Shown: positions 1-10,300 of the stretch, one piece after another
Layout: the number at the start of each line of letters is the position of its first letter
How positions within the stretch are numbered: position 1 is the stretch's first letter
NCBI GenBank assembly: GCA_003116975.1
Contig: BGKB01000128.1
Coordinates: 150,154 to 214,153, forward strand
From: Aurantiochytrium sp. KH105
Lineage: Eukaryota > Sar > Bigyra > Thraustochytrida > Thraustochytriidae
Length of the DNA: 64,000 nucleotides
Reading direction: 5' to 3'
Program-made: the position numbers and the translations under genes
The notes under the pieces: generated by a model
What the model was told of the DNA's origin: nothing
Database searches by the model: none
Seen by the model: the letters and a program-made list of their open reading frames with translations, nothing else

Positions 1-411
1 CCTTGAGAGCAGATTAAGAGGCTGCAGCTGTGCGCGCGCCAGCGCGTGAGCGTTCGGCAGCGGTCTGTGCTGCGAAGCAGGGCTGGTGAGATAAGATGCC
101 AGCTTCGGGGCAAGATGCCAGCTTTGGGACGCTGCAGCAGCAGCTGCTGCTGCTGGCGAATTTTCGTGCGAAAGGTGGCGACACGAGCTATGCGAGGAGT
201 TGCGAGCGACTCAACTCGAAAGTTCGTAGTCCTCGTGGCTCTATCAGTGAGCAGAGAACAAAACAAAAGCTTGCATGGATGGCAAGGCAAGAAATGTCTG
301 AATTCAAGGTTCGAGATGTGTGAAAAAGAAGTGGTGATACGTAGGTCTACAAGTATGCGCGCTTTCCAGTGGCGTCATTTTTAGGAAATGGGAGTCCACC
401 ACGAAAGAGAA
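1..411. other. 5' edge of window, no gene recognised
   Basis: Holds a short CAG/CTG trinucleotide run near 133-155 and only short ORFs without recognisable domains. It lies downstream of the minus-strand sulfotransferase-like gene and probably contains that gene's 3' UTR. Confidence 0.5.
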
Positions 412-1395
412 TTACACTTCTTGGGAGGATGCCAACTGGGCCAATGGAGAGCGTCGACTTTGTCTAAACACCGGCAACGTGTACCCCCGTGGAGGTTGTA
501 TACCGACAAAATCAAAGACTTGCCGCCACGTCGTTTCTGGCTCGATTCCAAGCGCTTCGTAATCGACACGTAGCAAGCGTTGGGCAATCTCTCTCGTGTC
601 AAATGCGTCCTTAATGAGCTTGAGCGCGAGCGAGTACTCCATCTTTGCAAAAGTTGCGTTGCGACAGTGGATGTCCGCAATAGATCGCATCGACGCTGCC
701 ATGTCTCTTCGGAGCACTATTGCCTTTGCGCGGGGAAACCGGCGCAGCGTCTCGGTCACGTCGATAAAAAAACGCTTTGGAAGGGGAATCTCCCGATTGC
801 ACATGTCAACGCTAGGAAGAACTCGAACATTTCCATCGCACAGCCCTCCCCACGGCAGCGACAAGTGTTGAATATTCACATAGCCAAAGCTTGCCTTGTG
901 CGTCACACAGCCAGGTAGTTCTCCGTTCCAGCTGGACCCTGGATCGATAAGTCTCGAAAGGCTTCTCGCCATGAATCTCGTGCCCGTTGCCTCCGGGCCA
1001 ATGACGAAGATCGTTTCAACGGGAATGCCATTGCGCTTTGTCTCGCTCGGATACAATTGAAATATAATCGGTAACTCAGCTGTGTCACGAGCTTCGCGAT
1101 AGCCACGTTTTGACGTTTTTGCACTGCCTTGGAAGTGAGTGAATTCTACTTGTCTCGATTTCTTGGCAGCAACAATGGGCGAGGAGCTTGATTTGAGTGC
1201 AGCCGCTCCATTGGCCGTTCGAGGTGTCGCTGTCAAGCTCGCTGTTCGCGCAGCGCTTGCATCTTCTAGTGGGGTGATCATGCTCATCGCGGCCAGCGTC
1301 ACGATACCTAGACCAAGCAGTACGGCCATTGCAAGCAAGCCCGCGCCCCCTGGTCGCTTAAGCTGCCGGCGGCGAAAAAGTTGCCCATGGGCCAT
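412..1395 (-). CDS. sulfotransferase-like type II membrane protein, paralogue 1
   Basis: The 327-residue protein has a basic N-terminus, one hydrophobic segment at about residues 19-40, an Ala/Thr-rich stem and a C-terminal globular domain. That domain opens with a strand and P-loop-like turn, GPEATGTRF (133-141), which resembles the 5'-phosphosulfate loop that binds PAPS in sulfotransferases. A second motif, AIVLRRDMAASMRS (about 225-238), sits where the family has the 3'-phosphate-binding Arg/Ser pair. The layout is that of a Golgi type II carbohydrate or protein sulfotransferase. Two paralogues follow, on the minus strand at 1617-2921 and the plus strand at 4554-5474, sharing GPExTGTRFM and a HLSLPWGG block. 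The start is the first Met and places the basic residues before the membrane helix. The substrate is unknown, and another P-loop kinase-like activity cannot be excluded. Confidence 0.6.
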   Translation of the reverse strand: MAHGQLFRRRQLKRPGGAGLLAMAVLLGLGIVTLAAMSMITPLEDASAARTASLTATPRTANGAAALKSSSSPIVAAKKSRQVEFTHFQGSAKTSKRGYREARDTAELPIIFQLYPSETKRNGIPVETIFVIGPEATGTRFMARSLSRLIDPGSSWNGELPGCVTHKASFGYVNIQHLSLPWGGLCDGNVRVLPSVDMCNREIPLPKRFFIDVTETLRRFPRAKAIVLRRDMAASMRSIADIHCRNATFAKMEYSLALKLIKDAFDTREIAQRLLRVDYEALGIEPETTWRQVFDFVGIQPPRGYTLPVFRQSRRSPLAQLASSQEV

Positions 1396-1616
1396 CTTCG
1401 ATCAAGACGTCCCCTCGCTCGGCCTCTCGCAGCGCGTCAAGTCAGACCACGCCACGTCGCGTCGCGCCGCGTCGCGCGGTCCGACGCACCACGCACCACG
1501 CACGACGCACCACTCACGACGCACGGCGCGACACGGATCGAGCTCGCACTAGGCTTTCTCGCTTGGCCGTTGCTTATGCTGTGGTCCGAGTCCCCGTGCC
1601 ATTGTTGTGTTGTTGA

Positions 1617-2921
1617 TCAAATTACTTGTTGTTGGTCTTGGTCCACTCCGACGGCTGCCTCGCTTGCTGCTTCCCTTGCCTCGCGCAGCAGGCGCCGACG
1701 ATGGTTACCGGAGCGAAAGGCAGGCGGCGAAAAGTTGGCGGGCCGCTGGATGTCTGCAAACCGCATGATTTGCGACCAGGTCAGCTCGGGCAAGAGCCCC
1801 AGAGACTCGTACTCGACGCGCAAGACGCGATTGCCGACCTCTGGGGACTCTACCGCCTTGGAAATGAGGTCGAGCGCGGTCTGATGCTCCTTTGCAGCCA
1901 TGACTCTATTGCTGCAATGGTGCTTGAGCACCGAACGCATCGTGTACTTTGCGTCGCGTGAAAGGACAATTGCACGCGCGTTAGGCACTCGCTTCAACAG
2001 CGTCTCAATATCGACAAAAAAGCGACCGTACTTGGGCTTTTGCAGCACATTACACATGTCGATCCCGGGCACAATTCTGATGGCACCATCGCACCACCCG
2101 CCCCAGGGCAGCGAAAGATGTTGAATATTAACGTAACCTCCGCCTTCCGGGTCGATGTGCGTTTTGCAAGCAGGATACTCGCCATCCCACCTCGAAGTCG
2201 GCTCGAAGAGCTTCGAAAGACTGCGGGTCATGAATCTCGTCCCAGTCGACTCGGGTCCAAAAACATAGATTGTTTTCATGGGCACACCGTTGCGCGCGGT
2301 GCCGCCTTTTACTCGGAGCTGATTCGTCGAAGTTCGTTGAGCATTTCGCAAAGTAGAACTTGTCGTCTTACCTCGCAAGGCTGACGCGGTTGTCTTTCCT
2401 CGCAAAGTACTTGTGGGTCTCATCACTTTCGATGCTTGCGCGCGAAGCGCACTTGTTGTTCTTTGACTGGAAACTGATCGATATGCGGCTTGCGGAACAG
2501 CCAAGGGTTTCGAAGTTGTTCGGACAGAAGGCGGAGCAGTCCGAACAATCGTGAGCGGCGCTGTACGGATCGTTGGCGACGCTGCTGGGATACTTGGCGG
2601 CTTTGTCGAGGTCAATGGGTTGGCCATTGCGGTGCGAAGCGCGGCAGCTGTTTTCGGAGATCTCGGCGTACCTGCTTGTGCGGCGCCATTGTCGCTTGTC
2701 AAGCCCACGCCTGCCGATGGAGGCGGAGTCTGGACTTCGTTCAACCCGTCTGCCGTCGCTCGCGTTGCACGCAGAGACCCGGCACTCGAAGTCGACTGCG
2801 ACAGCTCCTTTCGGAGTTCTGCTGCGCTGGCTTGGGCCACAATTGTGTCGGCCCCGCACGCTCTTGCGCACAGCGCAAATGCAACAATCGCCAGGAGCAG
2901 CGCTCGCAAACCCAGCCCCAT
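1617..2921 (-). CDS. sulfotransferase-like secretory protein, paralogue 2
   Basis: At 434 residues this is the longest of the three sulfotransferase-like paralogues. A hydrophobic N-terminus (about residues 5-22) acts as signal peptide or signal anchor. A low-complexity Ala/Thr/Pro stem of about 190 residues follows, with near-repeats of the type LRGKTTASA. The catalytic-like domain begins near residue 217 with the PAPS-loop-like GPESTGTRF (222-230), followed by HLSLPWGGWCDG and AIVLSRDAKYTMRS. The stem is the part that differs most between paralogues, as in Golgi glycosyl- and sulfotransferases. It is transcribed the same way as paralogue 1, 221 bp upstream of it. Function is inferred from motif pattern only. 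Confidence 0.6.
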   Translation of the reverse strand: MGLGLRALLLAIVAFALCARACGADTIVAQASAAELRKELSQSTSSAGSLRATRATADGLNEVQTPPPSAGVGLTSDNGAAQAGTPRSPKTAAALRTAMANPLTSTKPPSIPAASPTIRTAPLTIVRTAPPSVRTTSKPLAVPQAAYRSVSSQRTTSALRAQASKVMRPTSTLRGKTTASALRGKTTSSTLRNAQRTSTNQLRVKGGTARNGVPMKTIYVFGPESTGTRFMTRSLSKLFEPTSRWDGEYPACKTHIDPEGGGYVNIQHLSLPWGGWCDGAIRIVPGIDMCNVLQKPKYGRFFVDIETLLKRVPNARAIVLSRDAKYTMRSVLKHHCSNRVMAAKEHQTALDLISKAVESPEVGNRVLRVEYESLGLLPELTWSQIMRFADIQRPANFSPPAFRSGNHRRRLLREAREAASEAAVGVDQDQQQVI

Positions 2922-4553
2922 CTCCCCGCTTGTTTGTCAGAATCAATCAAATCAACCGCCCACCCGATCGCTCTTCCGAGGCGCCAGGTGATGAGATTCT
3001 GCTCACATGTCGCTCGACGACTTGCACATTGGCCGACAGGTCTAGGCAAGAAAACTTGACCGCAGCCTCATTGCCGCGAATCATCATGATTACTCGTACC
3101 CTCACTCGTACCCGTAACGTTCAGCCACCAAGCCACAGACGCAAGCCACAACCACAGCCACCATGGCCACTGCCATCTCACGCCCCTCAGACGTGAGACC
3201 AGCGTGACCGTTGCTCCGACCCTCTCTCCATCTCGTGACAGCGACAGCGAGCAGGCTGGACCCAGCAGAGAACTGCAGCTGTAGCTTCCTCTCAGCAGCA
3301 GGCACTGCCGCGTACCGCAGCCACTGCCCCTCCCTCACTGGCCGGTGGCGACAACTTCGCGTCGAGGTCGGTCTTCTTCGATTCATTCGTCCGCGTCCGT
3401 CCCGGCAAGCAAGGCGATGTACGATGTAGGCGAGGCAAGGTCCGCCTGTGCATGCTGCCTCGCCATCGTTCGTGCACCAGCATAGACGCACGCGTGCACG
3501 TGCGCTTGCGGCACAATCTTACTCCCCCTCACTCGTGCACGCGGCAGCGGCAGCGGTGGCGGCATGGGCGCCTCCAACCCAACGGATAGCAGCGGCATAG
3601 CAACAGCCATGGCGGCTGCGGCGTGCTTCATTCAACCCGTGCCGCTGCGGCGTGGGTCTATGCCGCTGCGTAGCAGAGCTTGAGGCTGCGCAGGAGACCC
3701 GACGCGGTGTGATGCGATTCCTCTGGCTGCTGACATGCCAGCATGAGCGCGGTGTTTCCGTTGTTGGTCTACAGGTCAAGCTTTGCGCCGCACTGGATGA
3801 GCAACTGTGCCGTGTCGGGCTGGTCGCACGCAAGCGGGAGGGGGGGGGTAGAAAGGTGAACAGAACGCTGCGGCTGCACCGTGCACACACTGCAGGCTGG
3901 CACGTGACAGCGGGTCTGCGACAGCTGCAGCGATACGACGCAAGGTTCGTGACCACACCCCTCCGGGACGTCCTTCGGAGTTGAGTACTTTGACGAGGGT
4001 TTGCGGGCCCGAGTGAGGGAAGCTCGACAGGTGCAGCTCTCACACTGCCGCGCGGCAGCTGCGATGAAGCAAGACTCGCGGCGCACACCCCTCTGGGACG
4101 TCCTTCCGGAGGCGAGGAATGGGTTAGGCCGGATTCCGCTGCGTGCCTACGTGCCCGCGGGCCTGTGGCAGGGAGGGAGGGCTCGACCACCGCCACACCG
4201 CCGCTCTTCGGCGAGCCGCGCGACACGACGCGCCGCAGAGGTCGTGGCAGTGGCAGTGGACTGCAAGTGAGAGAGGCCAGCTACGAACAACAGCAGCTGC
4301 AGCTGCAGCTGCAGACGGCAACAAGCCCCTGCCACCGTGACAGCCAGGTGCAATACTTCCGGTTCCCGCGTTGGTTCTCTCCCTCCTGCTACTTACGTGG
4401 GTGGCTGCCACACAACTTTGAGGAAACTGACTTATGACACTGATAAAAAGTTGAAGGGTATGCAGGCGGCGACAGCGCGACCGGCCAGTTGCTCATGGTG
4501 GACAAAACGCTCAAGGACGTCCGAGTCAAAAGGCTGGCTGCTTCGTCTGCAAG
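2922..4553. other. 1.6-kb intergenic region with ankyrin relic
   Basis: Lies between two divergent sulfotransferase-like genes, so it should contain both promoters. It also carries a broken ankyrin-repeat coding relic on the minus strand (separate entry), a G homopolymer at 3840-3848, a CTGCAGCTGCAG-type palindrome run at about 4290-4315, and a diverged duplicate around a shared GGGACGTCCTTC core (near 3966 and 4094). Confidence 0.5.
3640..4110 (-). pseudogene. decayed ankyrin-repeat gene fragment
   Basis: Read on the minus strand, 3840-3780 encodes LACDQPDTAQLLIQCGAKLDL. An in-frame TAG follows where ankyrin repeats usually carry Gln or Lys, and then TNNGNTALMLACQQPEE (3767-3721). This matches the ankyrin pattern of helix 2, LL..GA, beta turn, G.TAL..A. 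Further upstream on the same strand, two diverged copies of a KDVPEGC-containing segment lie about 128 bp apart. Reading frames shift and stop repeatedly, so no intact protein is possible here. It could be the remnant of a larger ankyrin gene lost from the locus. The short match length keeps confidence moderate. Confidence 0.45.
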
Positions 4554-5474
4554 ATGAGGTTCCGCGGGTCTGGCGTTTTCGCCCTGATGGCCATTCTCCT
4601 CCCCCTGCTCATCATCTCATCATTTTCGCTGGTCTTCAGAATCGGCGCAGCGCAGAGAGGCAACGACAATACGGCGGAGGCAGTCCAGCTTGCTATCGTT
4701 GTCCCGCCAAGGCTCAGGAGAAGCACAGGGCCGGATATGGTCTCTCAGGCAGCGCAGACACCTCCGTCGTCCATCAACGAGACCAAGCAGAACGAACACG
4801 CTGGACGGAAGCCTTGTTACGCGCCCATGGAAGCGCCTCAGCGTCCTGTCGTACCCTTAGAAACGTCTCAGCGTCCAGCCGTGCCCCTGGAAACCATCTT
4901 TGTCTTTGGACCCGAGTCCACAGGAACAAGGTTTATGTCGCGAAGTCTGTCCAAAATGCTAGAACCAATGAGCAAGTGGGATGGTGAAGCACCAGCGTGC
5001 AAAGTTCACGAGGATCCCTTCCATAAGATTCACGTTAAGATTCAGCACATCTCGCTCCCTTGGGGTGGTTATTGTGATGGAGCGATTCATATTGTCTCGG
5101 ACCTTGACCTGTGCGACAAGCGCCAAAGACTGCCATTCTCGCATTTCTTCGTGGACATCGAAGAGGTGCTTCGACGCACGCCACATTCAAAAGCTATCGT
5201 GCTCACACGTGATCCACTCTTTGCGATGAGATCAGTTCTCGAGCACCATTGTCACGAACCAGAAGTTGCCGCCAAGGAGCGCGACGCTGCTCTCGAGCTC
5301 ATAAGGAAGGCCATCTCATCTCCGGATGTTGGCGACCGCGTGTTACATGTTCAGTACGAGTCGCTCGGGGTCATTCCCAGGATTTTATGGTCACAGATCA
5401 CGCAATTTCTTGACCTTCCTCAGTTAGAAGCGGATGCTGTGCCAAAGTTCACGTCAGGAAATCAGCTTGCGTGA
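4554..5474 (+). CDS. sulfotransferase-like type II membrane protein, paralogue 3
   Basis: This 306-residue protein has a short cytosolic tail, a strong hydrophobic anchor (about residues 8-30) and a stem with a duplicated QRPxVPLET segment (96-113). The catalytic-like domain carries GPESTGTRF (119-127), a HISLPWGGYCDG block and AIVLTRDPLFAMRS. The RDP..xxS pattern is closest to the canonical 3'-phosphate-binding motif of sulfotransferases among the three paralogues. It is on the plus strand, divergent from paralogues 1 and 2 across the ankyrin relic. The predicted site of action is the Golgi lumen, with PAPS as inferred donor; the acceptor is unknown. Confidence 0.6.
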   Translation: MRFRGSGVFALMAILLPLLIISSFSLVFRIGAAQRGNDNTAEAVQLAIVVPPRLRRSTGPDMVSQAAQTPPSSINETKQNEHAGRKPCYAPMEAPQRPVVPLETSQRPAVPLETIFVFGPESTGTRFMSRSLSKMLEPMSKWDGEAPACKVHEDPFHKIHVKIQHISLPWGGYCDGAIHIVSDLDLCDKRQRLPFSHFFVDIEEVLRRTPHSKAIVLTRDPLFAMRSVLEHHCHEPEVAAKERDAALELIRKAISSPDVGDRVLHVQYESLGVIPRILWSQITQFLDLPQLEADAVPKFTSGNQLA

Positions 5475-5878
5475 CACAGTACACGTTTTTTCAAAAAGCA
5501 AACGAGAAGGCAGCGAGAATATCACAACATCTTTCAGGATTGGAGATTGGACCGCCGCTTTAAAATGTTTATTGTTGAGAAATTCGCAGACGGGACGTTC
5601 TATTAAGAAAAATCGACGGACCGAGCTGTTGCGACATTTGACAAGAAATCCAAAATTGATCCTCGCATACTCACGCGAGACGGTCCAAGCCTGCGTTTGC
5701 CGCCTCCCCCCCCCCCCTTCCTCCCCTACCCCCTCTCCCCGCGCGCAAAAATCTCGAGAGGACATACCATACAGCTACCATTCAAGATAAAAATAAGTCC
5801 CAGGTTTTTTCCGCCGCCTCTTACGTCCCAGTTTTTCAACTCAAGATAAAATAGGATAATAGAATTGCTCGTGCTCGT
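5475..5878. other. convergent 3' intergenic region
   Basis: Downstream of both the third sulfotransferase-like gene (plus) and PI synthase (minus). It is AT-richer than the genes and holds a C homopolymer near 5706-5716. Two similar blocks, AAGATAAAA-type sequences near 5785 and 5843, may be 3' UTR sequence. No gene seen. Confidence 0.5.
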
Positions 5879-6535
5879 CTATGATGACTTCTCCCGGACA
5901 GCCTCTGCCAAGGGCGGAGCGAGGATGTCGCGAAGGCGCATAAGGTTCGCGCAAGCGCGGAAAAGAAACCCAGGAAGAAAAAATGCAGCCCAGAGCGGCT
6001 CTCCCATGACCAGCGCCATGGCAGTCGCCTCGAAGCTCACGCATGACCAAAAGAGCACCTTTTTGTTGCCCAGATAGAGACGCACAATGGCCCCGCCGGG
6101 CATCTCCTTTTGATGAAAGTTGCCCGTCTCTGCCTTGTACATGACCACACCGTGAGCCACGACTTCGACCATGATGAGCGCCGCGTACAAGCCAGCTGCG
6201 AGAAAAGTGCTCATTGGAGGGTCGTAGTCGTCGAGCATTCTTGTGGCCGCAAGATGAAGACACAGGCAAGAGCTGACCCTGTCGATCACCATATCCAGGT
6301 AGTATCCGAGCTTGGAGGTCTGGTTGAGCGCGCGTGCGGCGATGCCATCGAAGGCATCGAGAAAGTAGCTCAGCGCGTAGAACCCAGCAAAGCCCCAGCT
6401 ATTGCCCTTGGAAAACTCCGCGTAGGCAAAGTACAAAAAGACAACTCGAAAGTAGTCGATAATATTCGCCACGTAGAGGACCACCGGGACCTGCATCGTG
6501 CTTGCTTCGCTTCGCCTTGCCTGGCCCTGCCCCAC
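5879..6535 (-). CDS. PIS1: CDP-diacylglycerol-inositol 3-phosphatidyltransferase (PI synthase)
   Basis: The enzyme joins CDP-diacylglycerol and myo-inositol to make phosphatidylinositol in the ER membrane. The 218-residue protein carries the complete CDP-alcohol phosphatidyltransferase signature: D60, D63-G64, A67-R68, G77, D81 and D85 (Dx2DGx2ARx8Gx3Dx3D). Several hydrophobic helices surround it, and the N-terminal VANIIDYFRVV block is typical of PI synthases. The length matches PI synthases (about 210-220 residues) rather than PGP or choline phosphotransferases. A second Met (residue 15, position 6493) begins MQVPVVLYVAN and is a likely alternative start, because the first 14 residues are not conserved-looking. 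The upstream region carries a CCTCG pentanucleotide run. Confidence 0.88.
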   Translation of the reverse strand: MGQGQARRSEASTMQVPVVLYVANIIDYFRVVFLYFAYAEFSKGNSWGFAGFYALSYFLDAFDGIAARALNQTSKLGYYLDMVIDRVSSCLCLHLAATRMLDDYDPPMSTFLAAGLYAALIMVEVVAHGVVMYKAETGNFHQKEMPGGAIVRLYLGNKKVLFWSCVSFEATAMALVMGEPLWAAFFLPGFLFRACANLMRLRDILAPPLAEAVREKSS

Positions 6536-7337
6536 CTGGGTGTGCCGTTCGCGCTTTCCCGAGCACCTCGCGGTGCTTTGTCGCGCTTCTTATCCCCCAA
6601 AAAAATCCTTCGGCGAAGCCCACGCGATCGGATCGCCTCGCCTCGCCTCGCCCTGTGCCACGTTCGCGCCCGCGAGGCACGCCCGTCAGCGACGCGGCCC
6701 TCTCCGCGAGCTCCGCGCGCCCGCTCTGCTGTGAGGGCTCTGCGCCTGGACGTGGCGGCGCGCGGCGAGTTCGGGGTCTCGTGCGCGCGGACTCGACGAG
6801 GCGAGCAGGCCTCGCCAAACCGGCCCAAGCGCGCCGCTGCGCGTGGCGGCGCGTCCGCAGACGGGAGGGCCGTTGGGCCTCTTTCCCTTTTCCGGGCCCG
6901 CGAGCAAGCACGTGCGCGGCCTTGCTGCAGCTGCTTGCGTCCGGTTTGGGCTTTGGGTTCTTTCTCCCCTCTTCGGGCTGAGGAGCGAGCGAAAGACGAG
7001 GAGCGAGCGAAAGATGAGGATCGAGCGAAAGACGAGGATCGAGCGAAAGACGAAGATCGAACGAAAGGCGAAGAGCTCGCCCGCCCAGGCCGCTCTGCAT
7101 GCCGCGCAGGACCCAGCTACTTTGACTTTATCGATTAATTCGGCATGCGCAATTTCTACGAGGCGAATGCTCGTATTTGTTCACGGAACGGTGCACCTTT
7201 TGGTGGTAACGTAATAATGGCGAGACGATGAATTCGGGAGCACACGCATTAGCATGTGCAGCAGTTTTAGCAGCAGCAGCAGTGGCCGATGCTTGAAGTG
7301 CAAGGATAGCTGACAGACATTACGAGCACGTGGCGCG
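6536..7337. other. divergent promoter region between PI synthase and tyrosinase fusion
   Basis: GC-rich sequence with a (CCTCG)n run at about 6637-6654, a tandem 18-bp repeat (separate entry), then a drop to AT-rich DNA near 7120-7215 just before the tyrosinase-matrixin start. The long plus-strand ORF crossing it is low-complexity and antisense to PI synthase, so it is not called a gene. Confidence 0.5.
6980..7069 (+). repeat. 18-bp tandem repeat, five copies
   Basis: Five head-to-tail units of GAGGATCGAGCGAAAGAC and close variants (GAGGAGCGAGCG..., GAAGATCGAACG...). The divergence rises toward the 3' end. It sits in the intergenic space between two divergent genes. Confidence 0.85.
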
Positions 7338-10300
7338 ATGGGCGCCTTGGCCTCGCTTCCCGCCGAAGACCTGGGCGGGATTAACCTCAAAGGAACCGTG
7401 GAAGAGGTCGGCGACGTGGATGATGCCCAGCTCCTGCACACTGCGGAAAGCTTCCTCCTCGACATCCTCGAAGCGCGAGCTCCTCTAAGGAGCCCTTGGA
7501 CCGCGGAGCTGCACGACGCGCTTGGATTTGAGCACGAATCGAAGACCATTGACAATCTGTACATTCGTCTGGCCAAGACGCAAGAGTCAGAGGGCGCTTC
7601 CAATGAACCTGAAACTTTGAATACTTCGGCCGTAGTGCAGCATGGAGATGGCTCTTCGTGGCAGAATGCACGACTTTCGGCCGACGGGCTCCGACTCGTA
7701 GACTCTCTCTGTATACAAGCAATTCACGCCCATGAAGCGAGCGCGCCTGACCTCATGACAGACACCGTGCTTGGCCAGGTCTTTGTCGGCGCGCATGAGT
7801 ATTGGGGGCAAACAGTCGTGCTCGAGATGGAGCACCCTGAGAATGCCGAGACCACGACAGGTCGACTACTTCTTTCGATTGAAGCTGGCTTGCCGTGGAG
7901 CGAGGCGGACGAGCCGTCTGCAGAGGCCTCTGTGATCCAGCTTTTGGCGGACCTACCCACGCAGTATCTTCGTGAAAATTGCGTTCGTGTCTTGCAGGGC
8001 GCACTGCAGCTCGTGCTGGAATTTCGACGAGCCGGCGTCACGAACCCAGTCGGTTTTGCTCTCAAAGAAAAGGCTACATTCTCGAGCTTATTGCATCGAC
8101 TTTTCGCTGCGGCGGAAGAAGATCGTTTCGATGAGCTCATGCACGAGATATGCCAGACCGCTACTCCGCATGCTCTCGAAGAGGTCGAAGCACAGCGATT
8201 GGCGCGTTTGCCATCCCTCCAGCATCTCTCAGAACCGTTGCAGCATCAGCAACATCAACAACAGCTTATTCAGCAAGAAGAGCCAATGATGATCCAACAA
8301 CAGCAGCAGCAGGAACAGCAGTTCATTAAGCAAGAAGAACCACTGATGATGCAACAACAACAGCAGCAAGAGCAGCTCATCCAGCAAGAGGAACCGATGA
8401 TGATGCAACAGCAGCAACAACAGCAAATCCAACAACAAGAAATCATGCAAAGCATGCAAGAAACACTGTCGCAGTTCCCAACAGCTGACCGTAAAATCGT
8501 CGTCAGACGTGAAATCCGCCTCATGCCGCGAGAAGACCAGGAACGCTTTGTGACCGCCGTAAAGAAACTGATGGAAAGCGAAGATCAGGGTGGATCCGAA
8601 TGGCTTCGGCTCGCGGGTTACCACGGGTGGCCGAGCAATGATGGCAAGGGGTTCTGCGTGCATCGCGCTGAAGCCTTTCCAGGATGGCATCGCGCGTACT
8701 TGCTCGCTCTCGAGGAAGCCCTCCAAGAAGCTGACCGAGCACTAGGCCGCGACGGGATGATTGCGCTCCCGTACTGGGACTTTTCGCAATATGAGGTGAA
8801 TGGAGAGATTGTTCCGCGAATCGTGCGCGAGGCCTTTGGAGAAAATTTTTCCTTTCCCGAAAACTTTTTTCCGACAGACGCAATGCAAAACGCTTCGCGT
8901 GGGGTCCAGCGGTTCGTTGAGACGCAGTTCAAGAGGCTTAACAACGATGATCGCGTCTTGCGTAAACTGCAAAAGGCAGCAGTGCGCGAAAAATCAAACG
9001 AGTGTCTGGACACGTTTACGAATCTTGAACACTGGCAGCACGCTTCGACGGAGAACAAGCGCAGTGAATCCGTGGAGTCGCCGCACAATGCCACGCACAA
9101 CGCACTTGGGTATCCTCTGACCTCTCTCAAATTCGCCGCCTTTCATCCAATGTTCTGGCTGCTTCACTGCAATGCAGACCGGCAGTACGAGAAATACATA
9201 CAAATCGAGACGCGCGAAGAGTGTTTGGCAGAGCTCCGCAACCACCAAGCAATGATTGCGGCTTCGGGCGGGAAGAATCTCTTCCTTGACGAGCTTAAAC
9301 CGTTTCAGCGGCCTGCGGCCCTTGGCAAAGGAGGTTTCACCCTGGAGGACACGCTGCTGCCACTTGCAGAACTCGGATATGCCTATGATAACTTGCCCCC
9401 GCGACCCAAGCAGATGATGCGCGAGCTGCCGGCGTTTGCCTTGATTCGGAATGTGGACGTTGCCACGAAGCTGCTCGACGCAGATGGAGAAATGAAGAGC
9501 TTTGATGTACACATTTTTGTGTGCCGCAAGGATGCGACGGACCGTGCCGAGCAGCGTGCAGCGTTGGAGAATGCTATTGCCGCCAAAGAGTCAAATCAGG
9601 CATTCGATGTCTGGGCAGATGCCCAAGCAGCGTATGCTGGCGTGTGCACGTTGTTTGGTGGCAAAGGTCCTGCTTGCAAGAATTGTCGCGAGAACAAAGT
9701 GATTCATGCGCGCGTCAACCTGAACGACGCGCTCGCGCGTCTTGACGTGTCGAGCCGGCACGAAATCGAGATCCTTGCCGCTGTCTGCGAGGACGAAGTG
9801 GGCGCGCTTGTTCTTTTGGAGCAAGTGCAAGAGGTATTCGGGCCTGGCGTCGAAATTCCTGCTCCCGAAATTGTCGGTCCTGCACTTGAGAAAAGCCATG
9901 CACAAGAAGCGTTCAAGTCCGAAGCCGCTGATATTGTGGCGATTCAAGGGGCGCTCGCCCAGCGAGGGTTTTATGGTGGCGCGCTTGACGGCGACCACGG
10001 GCCGCGGACGAATGCGGCAGTAGTTTCGATGCAAGAGTTTGCAGGCGTCGCTCGGGATGGGGTTGTTGGGCCCATCACGAGGGCAGCTTTGCGTGTCCCT
10101 CGCGTGGATGTGCATCATGACGCACGAGAGGAGTCAGCATCGACGCTGCGCACGGGCGCCATCTCGTACTTTGTCGGTGCTTCACCTGGATATCTGGAGC
10201 GCAACCAAGTCATTGCGGTGATCAAAGAGGCTCTCGACGAATGGGCAAGTGCTGGAACAGTGAGCTTTTCTCAAGTGGACTGTCGCGAGGCTGCCGACTT

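Noticed and set aside
6110-7138. 342-codon plus-strand frame overlapping PI synthase and the 18-bp repeat
   Set aside because: The first part is antisense to PI synthase and the end is a repeat translation (ERAKDE units); no domain.
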